DNA of 64,000 bases from Streptacidiphilus pinicola (GCF_003258295.1 NZ_QKYN01000066.1:1-64000), one strand, 5' to 3'; counted from the stretch's first letter, positions 24,433 through 33,448 are shown. Translations and numbers: made by a program. Notes: generated by a model from the sequence alone, not told the origin.

Positions 24433-25158
24433 ATGGACGCCCCTTCGCACTCCGAGACCTTCAGCGCGCACTTCGACTCCCGCGGCTACCCGGTCGTGGA
24501 CGTCCGCACCGGCTACGCCGGCTGGGTCGACGGCTACGAGGACACCGTCGAGGACCTGATGGACGTGGACGTCCTGGCGTCCCTCACGGTCCCGCGGTGG
24601 CCGGAGCTCCCGCACGCCGCCGACCTCGGCTGCGGCACGGGCCGCACCGGCGCGTGGCTGCGCGCCCAGGGGGTCGGCGCCGTGGACGGAGTGGACCTCA
24701 CCCCCGAGATGCTGGACCGCGCCCGGGCCCGGGGCGCGCACCGGACACTGGCCGAGGCCGACCTCGCCCACACCCGACTGCCCGGCGGGTCCTATCCGCT
24801 GGTGATCACCTCGCTGGTCGACGAGCACCTGCCCGACCTGCGCCCGCTCTACCGCGAGGCGTTCCGGCTGGCCGAGCCGGACGGGCTGTTCGTGCTGGTC
24901 GGACTGCACCCGCAGTTCATCATGACCGCGGGGATGCCGACCCACTTCACCGCCGCGGACGGCACCGAGACCGCCATCTCGACGCACCTGCACTACGTCA
25001 GCGACCACGTGGCGGCGGGCCTCGCCGCCGGCTGGACGCTGGCGGAACTGCGCGAGGAGCCGGTCGGCGACGCGTGGGTGGCGCGCAAGCCCAAGTGGGA
25101 ACGGTTCCGCGGCATCCCGGTCTCCGCGGCCTACGTGTGGCGCAAGGCCACTCGCTGA
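24433..25158 (+). CDS. Class I SAM-dependent methyltransferase
   Basis: A 241-aa methyltransferase. SAM motif I is ADLGCGTGRTGAWLRAQG, motif II is VDGVDLTPEMLDRARARG, followed by LAEADLAHTRLPGGSYPLVITSLVDEHL and a DGLFVLVGLHPQF strand. The start is ATG at 24433 with GGAG nearby. It lies 46 nt after the SRPBCC gene and may be part of that unit. Substrate unknown. Confidence 0.85.
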   Translation: MDAPSHSETFSAHFDSRGYPVVDVRTGYAGWVDGYEDTVEDLMDVDVLASLTVPRWPELPHAADLGCGTGRTGAWLRAQGVGAVDGVDLTPEMLDRARARGAHRTLAEADLAHTRLPGGSYPLVITSLVDEHLPDLRPLYREAFRLAEPDGLFVLVGLHPQFIMTAGMPTHFTAADGTETAISTHLHYVSDHVAAGLAAGWTLAELREEPVGDAWVARKPKWERFRGIPVSAAYVWRKATR

Positions 25159-25161
25159 CCA

Positions 25162-25212
25162 ACTTGTCCAGTCAAGTGTGAGCCATCCGGCCGACCACTT
25201 GTTCAGTCAAGT
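25162..25212. promoter_or_regulatory. Paired GntR/HutC-like palindromes
   Basis: ACTTGTCCAGTCAAGT (25162-25177) and ACTTGTTCAGTCAAGT (25197-25212), centre-to-centre 35 bp, are each dyads with ACTTG/CAAGT arms. They resemble GntR/HutC-family operators (ACTNGTCTAGACNAGT-like, including DasR dre sites). They precede the secreted phosphoesterase at 25309. A related pair lies at 51990-52038. Confidence 0.6.
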
Positions 25213-25308
25213 TTGGTCCGCATTCTTCCGAACGACAACGTCGGCCTGTACTTATGTCCCGTCCATGACGCACAGCCAGCAGCACCTCCACACGGGACGA
25301 GGTACACC

Positions 25309-27117
25309 ATGCGACTGCGCCGGAGCGCACTCGGCGGGCTCATTGCCCTCCTTGGCACGCTGATCGTCGCCACCCCTGCCCCCGCCCAGGCGGCGGGGAG
25401 CAGTGGCAACCTGATCGTGAACGGCGACGCGGAAGCCGGCGGCTTCTGCACCAACGACTGGAGCGCGGCCACCACCGTGCCCGGCTGGACCGTCCAGTCC
25501 GGCGGCATCAACGTGATGTGCTCCTCGGTCGGCTCGTTCGGCTACCCGAGCGACGGCAACACCCCGGGCAAGGCCTTCTTCGCGCCGGGCAACTTCGGCG
25601 ACGGCTCGATGAGCCAGAACGTCGACGTCTCCTCCGCGGCCTCCGCGATCGACGGCGGCGGCGTGCACTACGACCTGTCCGGCTGGCTCGGCGGCTGGAC
25701 CACCTACGGCGGCTACGCGGCCGTGAGCCTGCACTTCCAGGACGCGAGCGGCAACCCGGTCGGCGCGACCGCCAAGCTGCCGACGGTCTCCGCCACCGAC
25801 CGCGGCCTCGCCACCAAGTTCCTCGCGCGCAGCGCCACCGGCTCCGTCCCCGCCGGGACCCGGAGCATCCAGGTCGAGGTGCAGTTCCTCAGCACCTCCA
25901 ACGAGACCGGCTACCTGGACAACCTGTCGCTGAGCCTGGACACCCCGGTCACCGCCCCGGCGGCGCTCACCCCGCCCACCTCGCAGGTGCCGGGCTACGA
26001 CCACGTGTTCACCGTGATGATGGAGAACACGGACTACTCCGAGGTCATGAACGACCCGACGGACACGCCGTTCATCCACAGCCTGATGACCCAGGGCGCC
26101 ACGCTGACGGACTCCCACGGCGTCTACCACCCCAGCGACGAGAACTACCTGGCGATCGCGGGCGGCGACACCTACACCAAGGGCGCCACCTACTGGCCCA
26201 ACATCAACTCGCCCGAGCGCAACCTGGGCGACACGATCGAGGGCGCGGGCAAGACGTGGAAGGCCTACGAGCAGGGCATGGGCACGCCGTGCAACGCCAG
26301 CAAGGGCGGCGCGGACAGCTACTACGAGCCCGACGACGCGCCGTTCATCAACTACACCGACATCAGCGGCAACGCGTCCCGCTGCGCCGCGCACCTGTTC
26401 GACACGACGCAGCTGACCACCGACCTGAAGTCCGCGTCGACCACGCCCAACTTCTCCTGGATCGCCGCCGACGACTACTACGACGGCGAGTCCTCCGGCA
26501 ACGGCAGCGCCACCAGCCTGAAGACGCAGGACGGTTGGCTGCAGCAGACGCTCGCGCCGATCATGTCCTCCCCCGCCTGGACCCAGCAGCGCTCGCTGAT
26601 CCTGCTGACCTGGGACGAGAGCGAGAACGAGGGCTACGACCACGTCGCGACCATCGCGGTCGGCTCCCAGGGCACCGTGCCGGCCGGCACCAGCAGCCCG
26701 AGCCACTACGACCACTACAGCGTCGCCCGCACCATCGAGGACGCGCTCGGCCTGCCGGGCCTGACGGCCAACGACAGCTACGCCACGCCGCTCAACGACG
26801 CCTTCGCCCCCTCCGGCGCCGGCTCCCCGACGCTCACCGGCGACCTGAACGCGGTCAGCAACGGCGGCAACGTGACCTTCCGCTACGCCCTGCCGTCCAC
26901 GGCGCAGGTGAGCGCGAAGAACTGGATCGGGATCTACCCGGCCGGCGTGAAGCCGGGCGCGCAGTCCTCCCTCGCCTGGGCCTACACCCCCAACCAGAGC
27001 GGCGCGGCCACCTTCTCCACCAGCAAGCTGAGCGGCGCGGGCAGCTACGACGTCTACTACCTGGCCAACGACGGCTACGGCGTCCTGGCCGGCCCCTTCC
27101 GCCTGACGGTCGGCTGA
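25309..27117 (+). CDS. Secreted phosphoesterase-family protein with N-terminal carbohydrate-binding-like domain
   Basis: A 602-aa exported protein. Signal peptide MRLRRSALGGLIALLGTLIVATPAPAQA; residues about 28-220 form a beta-sandwich with NLIVNGDAEAGG and YLDNLSLSL, as in galactose-binding folds. The phosphoesterase domain (PF04185, phospholipase C/acid phosphatase) carries HVFTVMMENTDYSEV, SHGVYHPSDENYLAIAGGDT, FSWIAADDYYDG, ILLTWDESENEGYDH. The C-terminal 90 residues (VTFRYALPS..KNWIGIYPAG..WAYTPNQSG..YYLANDGYGVL) resemble a SKICH/purple-phosphatase-like beta domain. It probably releases phosphate or head groups from extracellular phosphoesters. Preceded by paired GntR-like sites. Confidence 0.82.
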   Translation: MRLRRSALGGLIALLGTLIVATPAPAQAAGSSGNLIVNGDAEAGGFCTNDWSAATTVPGWTVQSGGINVMCSSVGSFGYPSDGNTPGKAFFAPGNFGDGSMSQNVDVSSAASAIDGGGVHYDLSGWLGGWTTYGGYAAVSLHFQDASGNPVGATAKLPTVSATDRGLATKFLARSATGSVPAGTRSIQVEVQFLSTSNETGYLDNLSLSLDTPVTAPAALTPPTSQVPGYDHVFTVMMENTDYSEVMNDPTDTPFIHSLMTQGATLTDSHGVYHPSDENYLAIAGGDTYTKGATYWPNINSPERNLGDTIEGAGKTWKAYEQGMGTPCNASKGGADSYYEPDDAPFINYTDISGNASRCAAHLFDTTQLTTDLKSASTTPNFSWIAADDYYDGESSGNGSATSLKTQDGWLQQTLAPIMSSPAWTQQRSLILLTWDESENEGYDHVATIAVGSQGTVPAGTSSPSHYDHYSVARTIEDALGLPGLTANDSYATPLNDAFAPSGAGSPTLTGDLNAVSNGGNVTFRYALPSTAQVSAKNWIGIYPAGVKPGAQSSLAWAYTPNQSGAATFSTSKLSGAGSYDVYYLANDGYGVLAGPFRLTVG

Positions 27118-27144
27118 TCACCGGCCGACCGGCGGCTGACCCTG

Positions 27145-27159
27145 CGTCAACTATTGACG
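27145..27159. promoter_or_regulatory. Palindrome upstream of GH27 gene
   Basis: Perfect 6-bp arms CGTCAA/TTGACG around CTA, 79 nt upstream of the GH27 start. The TTGACG half could also serve as a -35 box. Operator role inferred. Confidence 0.4.
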
Positions 27160-27237
27160 TCGCCATGCGGACCCTGTGAAATGCCGGTGCGTTGAACTTC
27201 GTTTGGTCCTGTTGCCTTCTGTCGCGGAGGATGCACG

Positions 27238-29409
27238 ATGCACCGAAGGGTCCGCACCTTACTGGCCGGCACCGCGGTCATGGCAACGGCGCTGCTGGGA
27301 CTCGCTCCCGGCGGCGCCGTCGCCGCGCACGCCGAGTCGAACGGCGTCGCGCTCACGCCGCCGATGGGCTGGAGCAGTTGGAGCTTCATCCGGAAGAACC
27401 CCACCGAAACGAACATCGAGGCACAGGCCCTGGCGCTGAAGAACAGCGGCCTGCTCGCCCACGGCTACCAGTACGTCAACGTGGACGACTTCTGGTACCT
27501 CAACCCCGGTAGCACCGTGGACTCCTACGGCCGCTGGGCCACCGACACCGGCCGTTTCCCGCACGGCATGGGCGCGGTCGGCAGCTATGTCCACAGCCTG
27601 GGGGAAAAGTTCGGGATGTACCTGACGCCCGGCATCCCCGTCGCCGCGTACAACCAGAACACGCCCATCGAGGGCACGAGTTGGCACGCCCGTGACATCG
27701 TCTCCGACACCACGGACTACGAGACCAACTACAACTACGGCTCGGGCTCGATGTACTACATCGACTACGCCAAGAACCCGGCCGCCGCGCAGGCCTTCCT
27801 GAACTCCTGGGCCGACCAGCTCGCCTCCTACGGCGTCGACTACCTGAAGATCGACGGCGTCGGCGACTGGGACACCGCCGACATCCAGCACTGGTCGCAG
27901 GCGCTGAACCAGGCCGGCCGGCCGATCCACCTGGAGCTCTCCAACAGCCTCGACCCGGCCAATGCCGCCACCTGGCGCCAGTACGCCAACGGCTGGCGGA
28001 TCGAGGGCGACGTCGAGTGCTACTGCGGCACCGGCTCCTACCCGCTGACCAGCTGGAACAGCGTCTCCTCCCGATTCTCCGACGTACCGAGGTGGATCCC
28101 GTTCGCCGGCCCCGGCGGCTGGAACGACCTCGACTCGGTCGAGGTCGGCAACGGCTCCAACGACGGCCTGTCCGTGGACGAGCGGCAGACCCAGCTCACC
28201 CTGTGGGCCGTCGAGGACGCGCCGCTGCTGCTCGGCACCGACCTCACCAACCTCGACCCGACCGACCTGTCGCTGCTCACCAACGACCGCGTGATCGCCG
28301 TGGACCAGGCGGGCAACCCCGCGCACCCCGTCGACCAGGTCGCCGCGCAACAGGTGTGGAGCGCGGCCAACGCGGACGGCAGCTACACCGTCGCACTGTT
28401 CAACCTCGGGTCGGGCACCGCGACCGCCACCGCGCACTTCACCGACCTCGGCTTCAGCGGCGCGGCCGACGTCCAGGACCTGTGGAGCGGCGCCGACCTC
28501 GGCAGCTCCACCGGAACCTTCTCGGCCTCGCTGGCCGCCCACGCCTCCCGCCTGCTGCGGATCACCCCCGCCTCCGGCGACGCGTTCACGACCATGCACT
28601 ACGCCGTCGTCAACGCCGCGACCGGCCAGTACCTCGGCACCAGCGGCTCCTCGCTGGTCACCGCGGCCGCCGACGGCGCCGCCGACCAGCAGTGGCAGCT
28701 CGCCCCGGCCGGCGATCAGGGCTACCGGATCGCGAACACCGCCAGCGGCGAGCTCGCCAACATCCCCGGCGGCAGCACCGCCGCGGGCACGCAGCTGATC
28801 CAGTACCCGGACGACCACAGCGCCAACTCCCAGTGGACCTTCACCCCGAACGGCTCCGGCGGCTACACCGTCGCCTCCCGCTCGGACGGCCAGGTGCTGG
28901 ACGTCAGCGGCTCCGCCGTCGTCCAGCAGCCCGCGAGCGGCGCGGCCTCGCAGAGCTGGAAGCTGGTGCCGGTGCTGACCCCGGGCGCGCAGTACCGGAT
29001 CGCCAACGGCGCCACCGGCGGCCGGATCGACGTGAGCAACGACTCCACCGCCGACGGCGCGAGCATCCTGCAGTGGCAGGACAACGGGCAGGCCGACCAG
29101 CGCTGGTCCTTCACCGCGCAGTCCGGCGGCGCGGTCACCGTGGTCAACGCGAACAGCGGCAAGCTGCTCAACATCCCCGGGCCGACCACCGGCCAGGGCA
29201 CCCAGCTGATCCAGTACCACGACGACGGCAACAGCAACTCCCGCTGGCAGGTGCTGGACGCGGGCCCCAACCTGGTGCAGTTCCGCAGCGTCTACGACGG
29301 CCAGCTGATCGACCTGAACAACAGCGGCCGGTCGAACGGCACCTCGGTCCTGCAGTGGCCCGCCGACGGCGGCGTCAACCAGACCTGGACGCTGCTCGCG
29401 CCGGAGTAG
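27238..29409 (+). CDS. Secreted GH27 alpha-galactosidase-like enzyme with two RICIN domains
   Basis: A 723-aa exported glycosidase. The signal peptide ends near AHAES. The GH27 domain starts ALTPPMGWSSWSF. The nucleophile is Asp206 in DYLKIDGVGD and the acid/base is probably Asp258 in WRIEGDVEC. An all-beta C-domain ends near residue 435. Two ricin-type beta-trefoil modules follow (QLIQYPDDHSANSQWTF, ILQWQDNGQADQRWSF, QLIQYHDDGNSNSRWQV, VLQWPADGGVNQTWTL). The leucine at residue 8 is the rare TTA codon (27259-27261), so translation may depend on the bldA tRNA. GGAGG precedes the ATG. Likely acts on galactose- or arabinopyranose-containing polymers. Confidence 0.9.
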   Translation: MHRRVRTLLAGTAVMATALLGLAPGGAVAAHAESNGVALTPPMGWSSWSFIRKNPTETNIEAQALALKNSGLLAHGYQYVNVDDFWYLNPGSTVDSYGRWATDTGRFPHGMGAVGSYVHSLGEKFGMYLTPGIPVAAYNQNTPIEGTSWHARDIVSDTTDYETNYNYGSGSMYYIDYAKNPAAAQAFLNSWADQLASYGVDYLKIDGVGDWDTADIQHWSQALNQAGRPIHLELSNSLDPANAATWRQYANGWRIEGDVECYCGTGSYPLTSWNSVSSRFSDVPRWIPFAGPGGWNDLDSVEVGNGSNDGLSVDERQTQLTLWAVEDAPLLLGTDLTNLDPTDLSLLTNDRVIAVDQAGNPAHPVDQVAAQQVWSAANADGSYTVALFNLGSGTATATAHFTDLGFSGAADVQDLWSGADLGSSTGTFSASLAAHASRLLRITPASGDAFTTMHYAVVNAATGQYLGTSGSSLVTAAADGAADQQWQLAPAGDQGYRIANTASGELANIPGGSTAAGTQLIQYPDDHSANSQWTFTPNGSGGYTVASRSDGQVLDVSGSAVVQQPASGAASQSWKLVPVLTPGAQYRIANGATGGRIDVSNDSTADGASILQWQDNGQADQRWSFTAQSGGAVTVVNANSGKLLNIPGPTTGQGTQLIQYHDDGNSNSRWQVLDAGPNLVQFRSVYDGQLIDLNNSGRSNGTSVLQWPADGGVNQTWTLLAPE

Positions 29410-29426
29410 GGTCCGCAGGTGGTTGC

Positions 29427-29930
29427 ATGGGGGCCGTGACGATCGACGAAGCCATCCTCACGGCCCTCCGCACCCACACCACGCTGACCCTCGCCTACAC
29501 CGACGCCGAGGGCCCGCAGGGGTGCGCCGTGCTCTACGCCGTGACCGACGCGGGCGCCGCCGTCTTCGTCACCGCCGCCACCACCCGCCACGGCCGGGCC
29601 CTGGCCGCCGACCCGCGGGCCGCCTTCACCGCCCAGGCCGACGGCCAGCGGTGGACCGAGCTGACCGGCGTCCAGGGCCGCGGCCTGGTCCACCGCCTGC
29701 CCGAGGGCAGCCCGGAACGCGCCGCCGCCTGGGCCGCGTACACGCAGCGCTTCCCCTTCGTCACGCACGATGAACGGCTCGCCGCGGCACTGGCCGCGAC
29801 CGACCTGTGGGAACTGCGTCCCAGCTGGCTGCGGCTGATCGACAACGGCCGCGGCTTCGGGGTCAAGACCGAGTGGAGTGCCGGGCAGGCGGGCCGGGGG
29901 GCGACCGAGGAGCCTCGGCCCAAGGGTTGA
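29427..29930 (+). CDS. Pyridoxamine 5'-phosphate oxidase-like flavin-binding protein
   Basis: A 167-aa split-barrel protein: HTTLTLAYTDAEGPQGCAVLYAVTDAGAAVFVTAATTRHGRALAADPRAAFTAQ, LTGVQGRGLVHRL, LWELRPSWLRLIDNGRGFGVKTEW. The pattern is that of the PNPOx-like/FMN- or F420-binding family rather than true PdxH. ATG at 29427 has AGGTGG upstream; GTG at 29436 is an alternative. It lies only 17 nt after the GH27 stop but is functionally unrelated. Reaction unknown. Confidence 0.78.
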   Translation: MGAVTIDEAILTALRTHTTLTLAYTDAEGPQGCAVLYAVTDAGAAVFVTAATTRHGRALAADPRAAFTAQADGQRWTELTGVQGRGLVHRLPEGSPERAAAWAAYTQRFPFVTHDERLAAALAATDLWELRPSWLRLIDNGRGFGVKTEWSAGQAGRGATEEPRPKG

Positions 29931-29958
29931 AACAAGAGCCGCAGGGCACGACCATAGA

Positions 29959-29984
29959 ACCGGATGCCGTCGGGTGCATCCGGT
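29959..29984. terminator. 9-bp hairpin, probable terminator
   Basis: ACCGGATGC and GCATCCGGT pair perfectly around an 8-nt loop, 29 nt after the PNPOx-like gene and before the next gene. Confidence 0.55.
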
Positions 29985-30037
29985 GGTCCCGCTGCACGTG
30001 GACGAGCACGTGAACGTAGCGGTTGGGAGGCGGTGGG

Positions 30038-30610
30038 ATGGCCACACCGTCGGTCGCACCACAGCCCTCGGCGCCGGTTCCGCGCCGCGGCAATCCCCTG
30101 CGCCGCCGCACGGACGCCCTGAGGTTCTGGGTGCGGGTGATCTTCGCCGCGGCCCTGGGCATCGCGGTCGCGCTCACGGTCCTGCTCGGCCTCCACCTCT
30201 ACGCCGACGGCCGCGCCCAGGCCGCCCGCCAGGCCGCCGGGCTGCACCGGGTCGACGCCGTCGCGGCGACCCAGCCGGTCTCGGCCGGCGTCGACACCTG
30301 GATCGCCACCCTCACCTGGACCGACAACGGCCGCTCCCACCGCGAGCAGGCCCCCGTCCCACCCGCGACCGCGCCGGGCGACCACGTGACCGTCTGGGTC
30401 AACTCCCAGGAGGTCCCGCAGCCGGACCCGATCCCCGCGGTCCAGAGCGCCGGCAGCGCCGCGACCTACTCACTGGCGATCTTCTCCGGCGCGGTCCTGC
30501 TGCTCTCCGGCGGCTACGCCTACACCCGGCACCGCATCGACACCTCGGCCTGGAAGTCCTGGGAGAACGAGTGGGCCAAGGTCGAGCCGGAGTGGACCCA
30601 CCGTCACTGA
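30038..30610 (+). CDS. Rv1733c-like membrane protein
   Basis: A 190-aa protein with two membrane helices (VIFAAALGIAVALTVLLGLHLY and YSLAIFSGAVLLLSGGYAYT). The extracytoplasmic loop between them contains WIATLTWTDNGRSHREQAPVPPATAPGDHVTVWVN. This matches the actinobacterial Rv1733c family of unknown function, which is widespread in streptomycetes. ATG at 30038 is preceded by GGGAGG. The C-terminal basic/acidic tail WKSWENEWAKVEPEW is a family trait. Confidence 0.75.
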   Translation: MATPSVAPQPSAPVPRRGNPLRRRTDALRFWVRVIFAAALGIAVALTVLLGLHLYADGRAQAARQAAGLHRVDAVAATQPVSAGVDTWIATLTWTDNGRSHREQAPVPPATAPGDHVTVWVNSQEVPQPDPIPAVQSAGSAATYSLAIFSGAVLLLSGGYAYTRHRIDTSAWKSWENEWAKVEPEWTHRH

Positions 30611-30642
30611 TCCACCCCGGGCCCGCCTGCTCTTTGCGTGTG

Positions 30643-32223
30643 TCAGCCCAGCGTCACGTCGTCGTAGAGGGTGTACGTCGGGTCGCCGGGGTAGTTGTCG
30701 TCGTGGCTGACGAGCGTCAGCGTGTAGCTGTGCCCGGCCGTGACGGCGTTGGTCAGCTGCGTCCACCCGGAGTTGGACACACAGGTGTTGGCCAGGACAG
30801 TCTGCGTGGTACCGGCGGTGTTGTCCTTCAGCGTTGCGGTCGCCCAGTCGTACTGCACCGTGTCGGGGCAGACGTTGTCGTACCAGAAGGACAGCTGCGA
30901 GGTGCCGCTCGGTGCGGTGAAGGTCTGCGCGGCCGTCGAGTCGCCGTTGGTCGCGGTCTGCGCGCCCAGCTGCGCGGCGTAGCTGCCGGAGTGCGCACCG
31001 GAGTTGACCACGCTGGTGGTGCCGGTGGTGGTCCAGCCGGTGAAGTCACCGGACTCGAAGCCGCCGTTGGCGACGCCGCCGCCACCGCCCGCCTGCGGGT
31101 TGACCGTCCAGCTGAAGCTGGCGCTGCCGGACACGCCGGTGCCGTCCGTGGCGGTCACCGTGACCTGCGAGGTACCGGCCGTGCTCGGCGTCCCGGACAC
31201 CACCCCGGTCGAGGAGTTGAGCGACAGCCCGGCCGGCAGGCCGGTCGCGCTCCAGCTCAACGTCTGACCCGAGGCCGAGTCACTGCCCTGCAGCTGCAAC
31301 GAGGCGGCGGTACCGGCGGTCGAGGTCTGCGTTCCCGGGTTGGTCACCGTCACCGTGTTGCCGGTACCACCGGAGGTACCGAACACGTCGGTGATCGGCG
31401 TCGCGTTGACGGCGTTGTTCGTCGGCGCCACCCCGAGGCTGTCCTCGACGGTGCGCAGCACGTTGTCGTGCGTGATGTTCTCGCTGTACTGACCCGGCGT
31501 CACACCCTGGCCCACCATCAGGGTCGGGATCTGGTTGCTGGCGCTGGAGTCGTCCTCGTCCCAGGTGACCACGAGCAGGCTGTTGTGGGCCTTGGCCCAC
31601 TGCGCGTAGCCGTCGATGTTGCTCTGCAGCCAGCTGTCACCCTGCTGGATCGTGCCGTCGTGCATGTCGTCCTGGAGGTTCGGCACGACGAACGACAGCT
31701 TGGGCAGCGTGGTGTAGTCGCTCGGGAACGCCGCGAAGGTGCGGTTGTCGGCCGCCGGGACGTCGGTGAAGTCCGACCACGGGTTGTGCTTGCGCGCGTA
31801 GTTGCCGCTGGTGCAGCCGGTGTAGCCGTCGGACGGCATCGACTCCGAGTAGCCCGTGAAGGTCTTCCCCGCCGCGAGCGTCTCCCCGCCGAGGTCCGGC
31901 CCTGAGAAGCTGTGCGGGCAGCTGTCGTCGCTCACGCCCTGGGTCGAACCGGAGAAGAGCTCCAGGTAGTTCGGCTCACTGGGGTGGGTGACGGCGAACG
32001 ACTGCGTGAACACCGCGCCCTGGGAGGCGAGGTTGTTGATGTACGGCGCCGAGGAGCTGCCGATGATCTCGTCGTAGGCGTGGTTCTCCTCGATCACGAC
32101 CACGATGTGGTCGAACGCCGGCACGCTCGTCGCCGCGCGCGCGGCGGTGGCCGGCGCGGCAAGTCCCGCCACTGCGGCGCCGAGCGCCGCCAGCGTGGCG
32201 AGGGTGGTTCGGATGGGCTTCAC
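30643..32223 (-). CDS. Secreted acid-phosphatase/phospholipase C-like phosphoesterase with Ig-like domain
   Basis: A 526-aa exported protein. Signal peptide (VKPIRTTLATLAALGAAVAGLAAPATA). The phosphoesterase domain has FDHIVVVIEENHAYDEIIG, FAVTHPSEPNYLELFSGS, LSFVVPNLQDDMHDGTI and LLVVTWDEDD (AcpA-like metal and nucleophile blocks). A putative-Ig domain follows (LSWSATGLPAGLSLNSSTGVVSGTPSTAGTSQVTVTATD), then a C-terminal carbohydrate-binding-like domain (NGGFESGDFTGWTTTG). GTG at 32223 follows GGGAG. It is the second phosphoesterase of this superfamily within 7 kb but has a different accessory architecture and no GntR-like sites upstream. Confidence 0.87.
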   Translation of the reverse strand: MKPIRTTLATLAALGAAVAGLAAPATAARAATSVPAFDHIVVVIEENHAYDEIIGSSSAPYINNLASQGAVFTQSFAVTHPSEPNYLELFSGSTQGVSDDSCPHSFSGPDLGGETLAAGKTFTGYSESMPSDGYTGCTSGNYARKHNPWSDFTDVPAADNRTFAAFPSDYTTLPKLSFVVPNLQDDMHDGTIQQGDSWLQSNIDGYAQWAKAHNSLLVVTWDEDDSSASNQIPTLMVGQGVTPGQYSENITHDNVLRTVEDSLGVAPTNNAVNATPITDVFGTSGGTGNTVTVTNPGTQTSTAGTAASLQLQGSDSASGQTLSWSATGLPAGLSLNSSTGVVSGTPSTAGTSQVTVTATDGTGVSGSASFSWTVNPQAGGGGGVANGGFESGDFTGWTTTGTTSVVNSGAHSGSYAAQLGAQTATNGDSTAAQTFTAPSGTSQLSFWYDNVCPDTVQYDWATATLKDNTAGTTQTVLANTCVSNSGWTQLTNAVTAGHSYTLTLVSHDDNYPGDPTYTLYDDVTLG

Positions 32224-32364
32224 GGTTTGGGTCTCCCGAAGTCTTCCCGAATCGCTCCGACGCGGCCGCAATCCCCGGCCGCCGCCTGCCACCGTGTCGC
32301 CAAGTCGTGCTCACGACAAGAGAAATCCTGCACTCTTGCCCGGAAATTCACCCACCGTGAAGCA

Positions 32365-32384
32365 TGTGAAGAACGTTCTTCACA
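32365..32384. promoter_or_regulatory. Perfect 20-bp palindrome
   Basis: TGTGAAGAACGTTCTTCACA is fully self-complementary with no loop, which favours an operator over a terminator. It lies 142 nt upstream of the phosphoesterase start and 32 nt past the end of the DinB-like gene. Confidence 0.5.
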
Positions 32385-32415
32385 GCGAACCCCCAGGTTT
32401 GCCTGACCGAGCCGG

Positions 32416-33072
32416 CTAGCCCACCGAACCCGCCCGCGGGAAGCGAGCCGCGTAGGTCTCCAACCCGTCCCCCGCCAGGTCCTCCAGATGCGCGGTCCTG
32501 CCCGTCATCGTCATCACCAGCGAGAGCATCGGCCCGCGCACCTCCGGCCCCTCCCCGTGCGTCCAGCCCACATCCTCGGCCCGCAACCGCACCCCGGCGA
32601 TCCGGTTCTTCGAACCGATCAGCAGATTCGAGCCCTGGAAGAAGTCCGCGGTGCGCACCAGCGCCTCCTCCGGATACACCCGCCGCAGGCCGAGCGGCCG
32701 CCGGATGTCCTCGGAGTGCACCACCGCCTCCCCCAGCATGGCCATCACCGGCCCGGGCGGCGACGTCGTCCGCCCCTGCGCGGCACGGAACTCGGCGATC
32801 GTCTCCTCCGGCGTCCCTTTCGTCCACGCGGCGACCCCGGCGGCGGAGAACTTCGGGAACTTGAACCCGGCCTTCGCCATCTCCCTCAGGAAGCGCGGCG
32901 GCGTCATCATCGCCGTCGACAGCATGTGCCCCAGCACCTGGTGCACGCTCCACTCACTGCACAGCGACCGCGTCCCCCACACCCCGGGCGTCCGCCCGAC
33001 CCCCTCCAGATCCCCCAGCAACGCCTCCCGCTCCGCGTGGATCAGCGGCCACGGACTGCCGTCAGCGCCCAT
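32416..33072 (-). CDS. DinB-like/maleylpyruvate isomerase family protein
   Basis: A 218-aa protein of the actinobacterial TIGR03083-like group. It has a four-helix DinB-type core with putative metal-binding His in WSVHQVLGHML and GEAVVHSEDIRRPLG, plus a C-terminal domain (GVRLRAEDVGWTHGEGPEVRGPMLSLVMTMTGR..HLEDLAGDGLETYAARF). These proteins are often annotated mycothiol-dependent or maleylpyruvate isomerase family without proven activity. Start ATG at 33072, with GAGGTGA just before it; an upstream in-frame GTG is possible. Confidence 0.75.
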   Translation of the reverse strand: MGADGSPWPLIHAEREALLGDLEGVGRTPGVWGTRSLCSEWSVHQVLGHMLSTAMMTPPRFLREMAKAGFKFPKFSAAGVAAWTKGTPEETIAEFRAAQGRTTSPPGPVMAMLGEAVVHSEDIRRPLGLRRVYPEEALVRTADFFQGSNLLIGSKNRIAGVRLRAEDVGWTHGEGPEVRGPMLSLVMTMTGRTAHLEDLAGDGLETYAARFPRAGSVG

Positions 33073-33448
33073 CACGATCACCTCACCGGACCGGCCTACT
33101 GGGTTCCTCCCACAAGTAGCACCGCCACCCCCCGGCCGCGACCCGGCAGACCATTCGTCTGCATACGACTTGGGTCCGGCGGATGGCTTGTCAGGAACCT
33201 GGCAAGCCACGAATGAAACCGCCGGTGCGGTTTGAATTCTGCCTCCGGCGCCTCTCGGCGGCCCTGACCTGCTCAAACGCTGTCGGGCGACCATCGGGGC
33301 CGAATCCGCTGACGACCAATCAGGAAGGAGAGCCAGGACGCCGAGTTGAGCAATCCACGAGCGCGCGGGCGTACAAATGGCCTGCAATTTCTCGATCCCC
33401 TCGTCAGCACCCTCCCGCCGCAGGACCACCTCCGAGAACGGATTTCCC
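33073..33448. other. Divergent intergenic region with two palindromes
   Basis: This 376-nt gene-free stretch separates the DinB-like gene and the acyltransferase. It contains a near-perfect 26-bp palindrome at 33184-33209 (TGGCTTGTCAGG and CCTGGCAAGCCA arms, one G-T wobble, AA centre). A hairpin with perfect 7-bp arms AAACCGC/GCGGTTT lies at 33216-33233. The local base composition is less GC-biased than its flanks. I see no coding signal. Confidence 0.6.

Noticed and set aside
32340-32400. PHO-box (PhoP) candidate upstream of the phosphoesterase
   Set aside because: TTCAC units are present but spaced 9 nt, not the 11-nt direct repeats of streptomycete PHO boxes; the perfect palindrome explains the pattern better.
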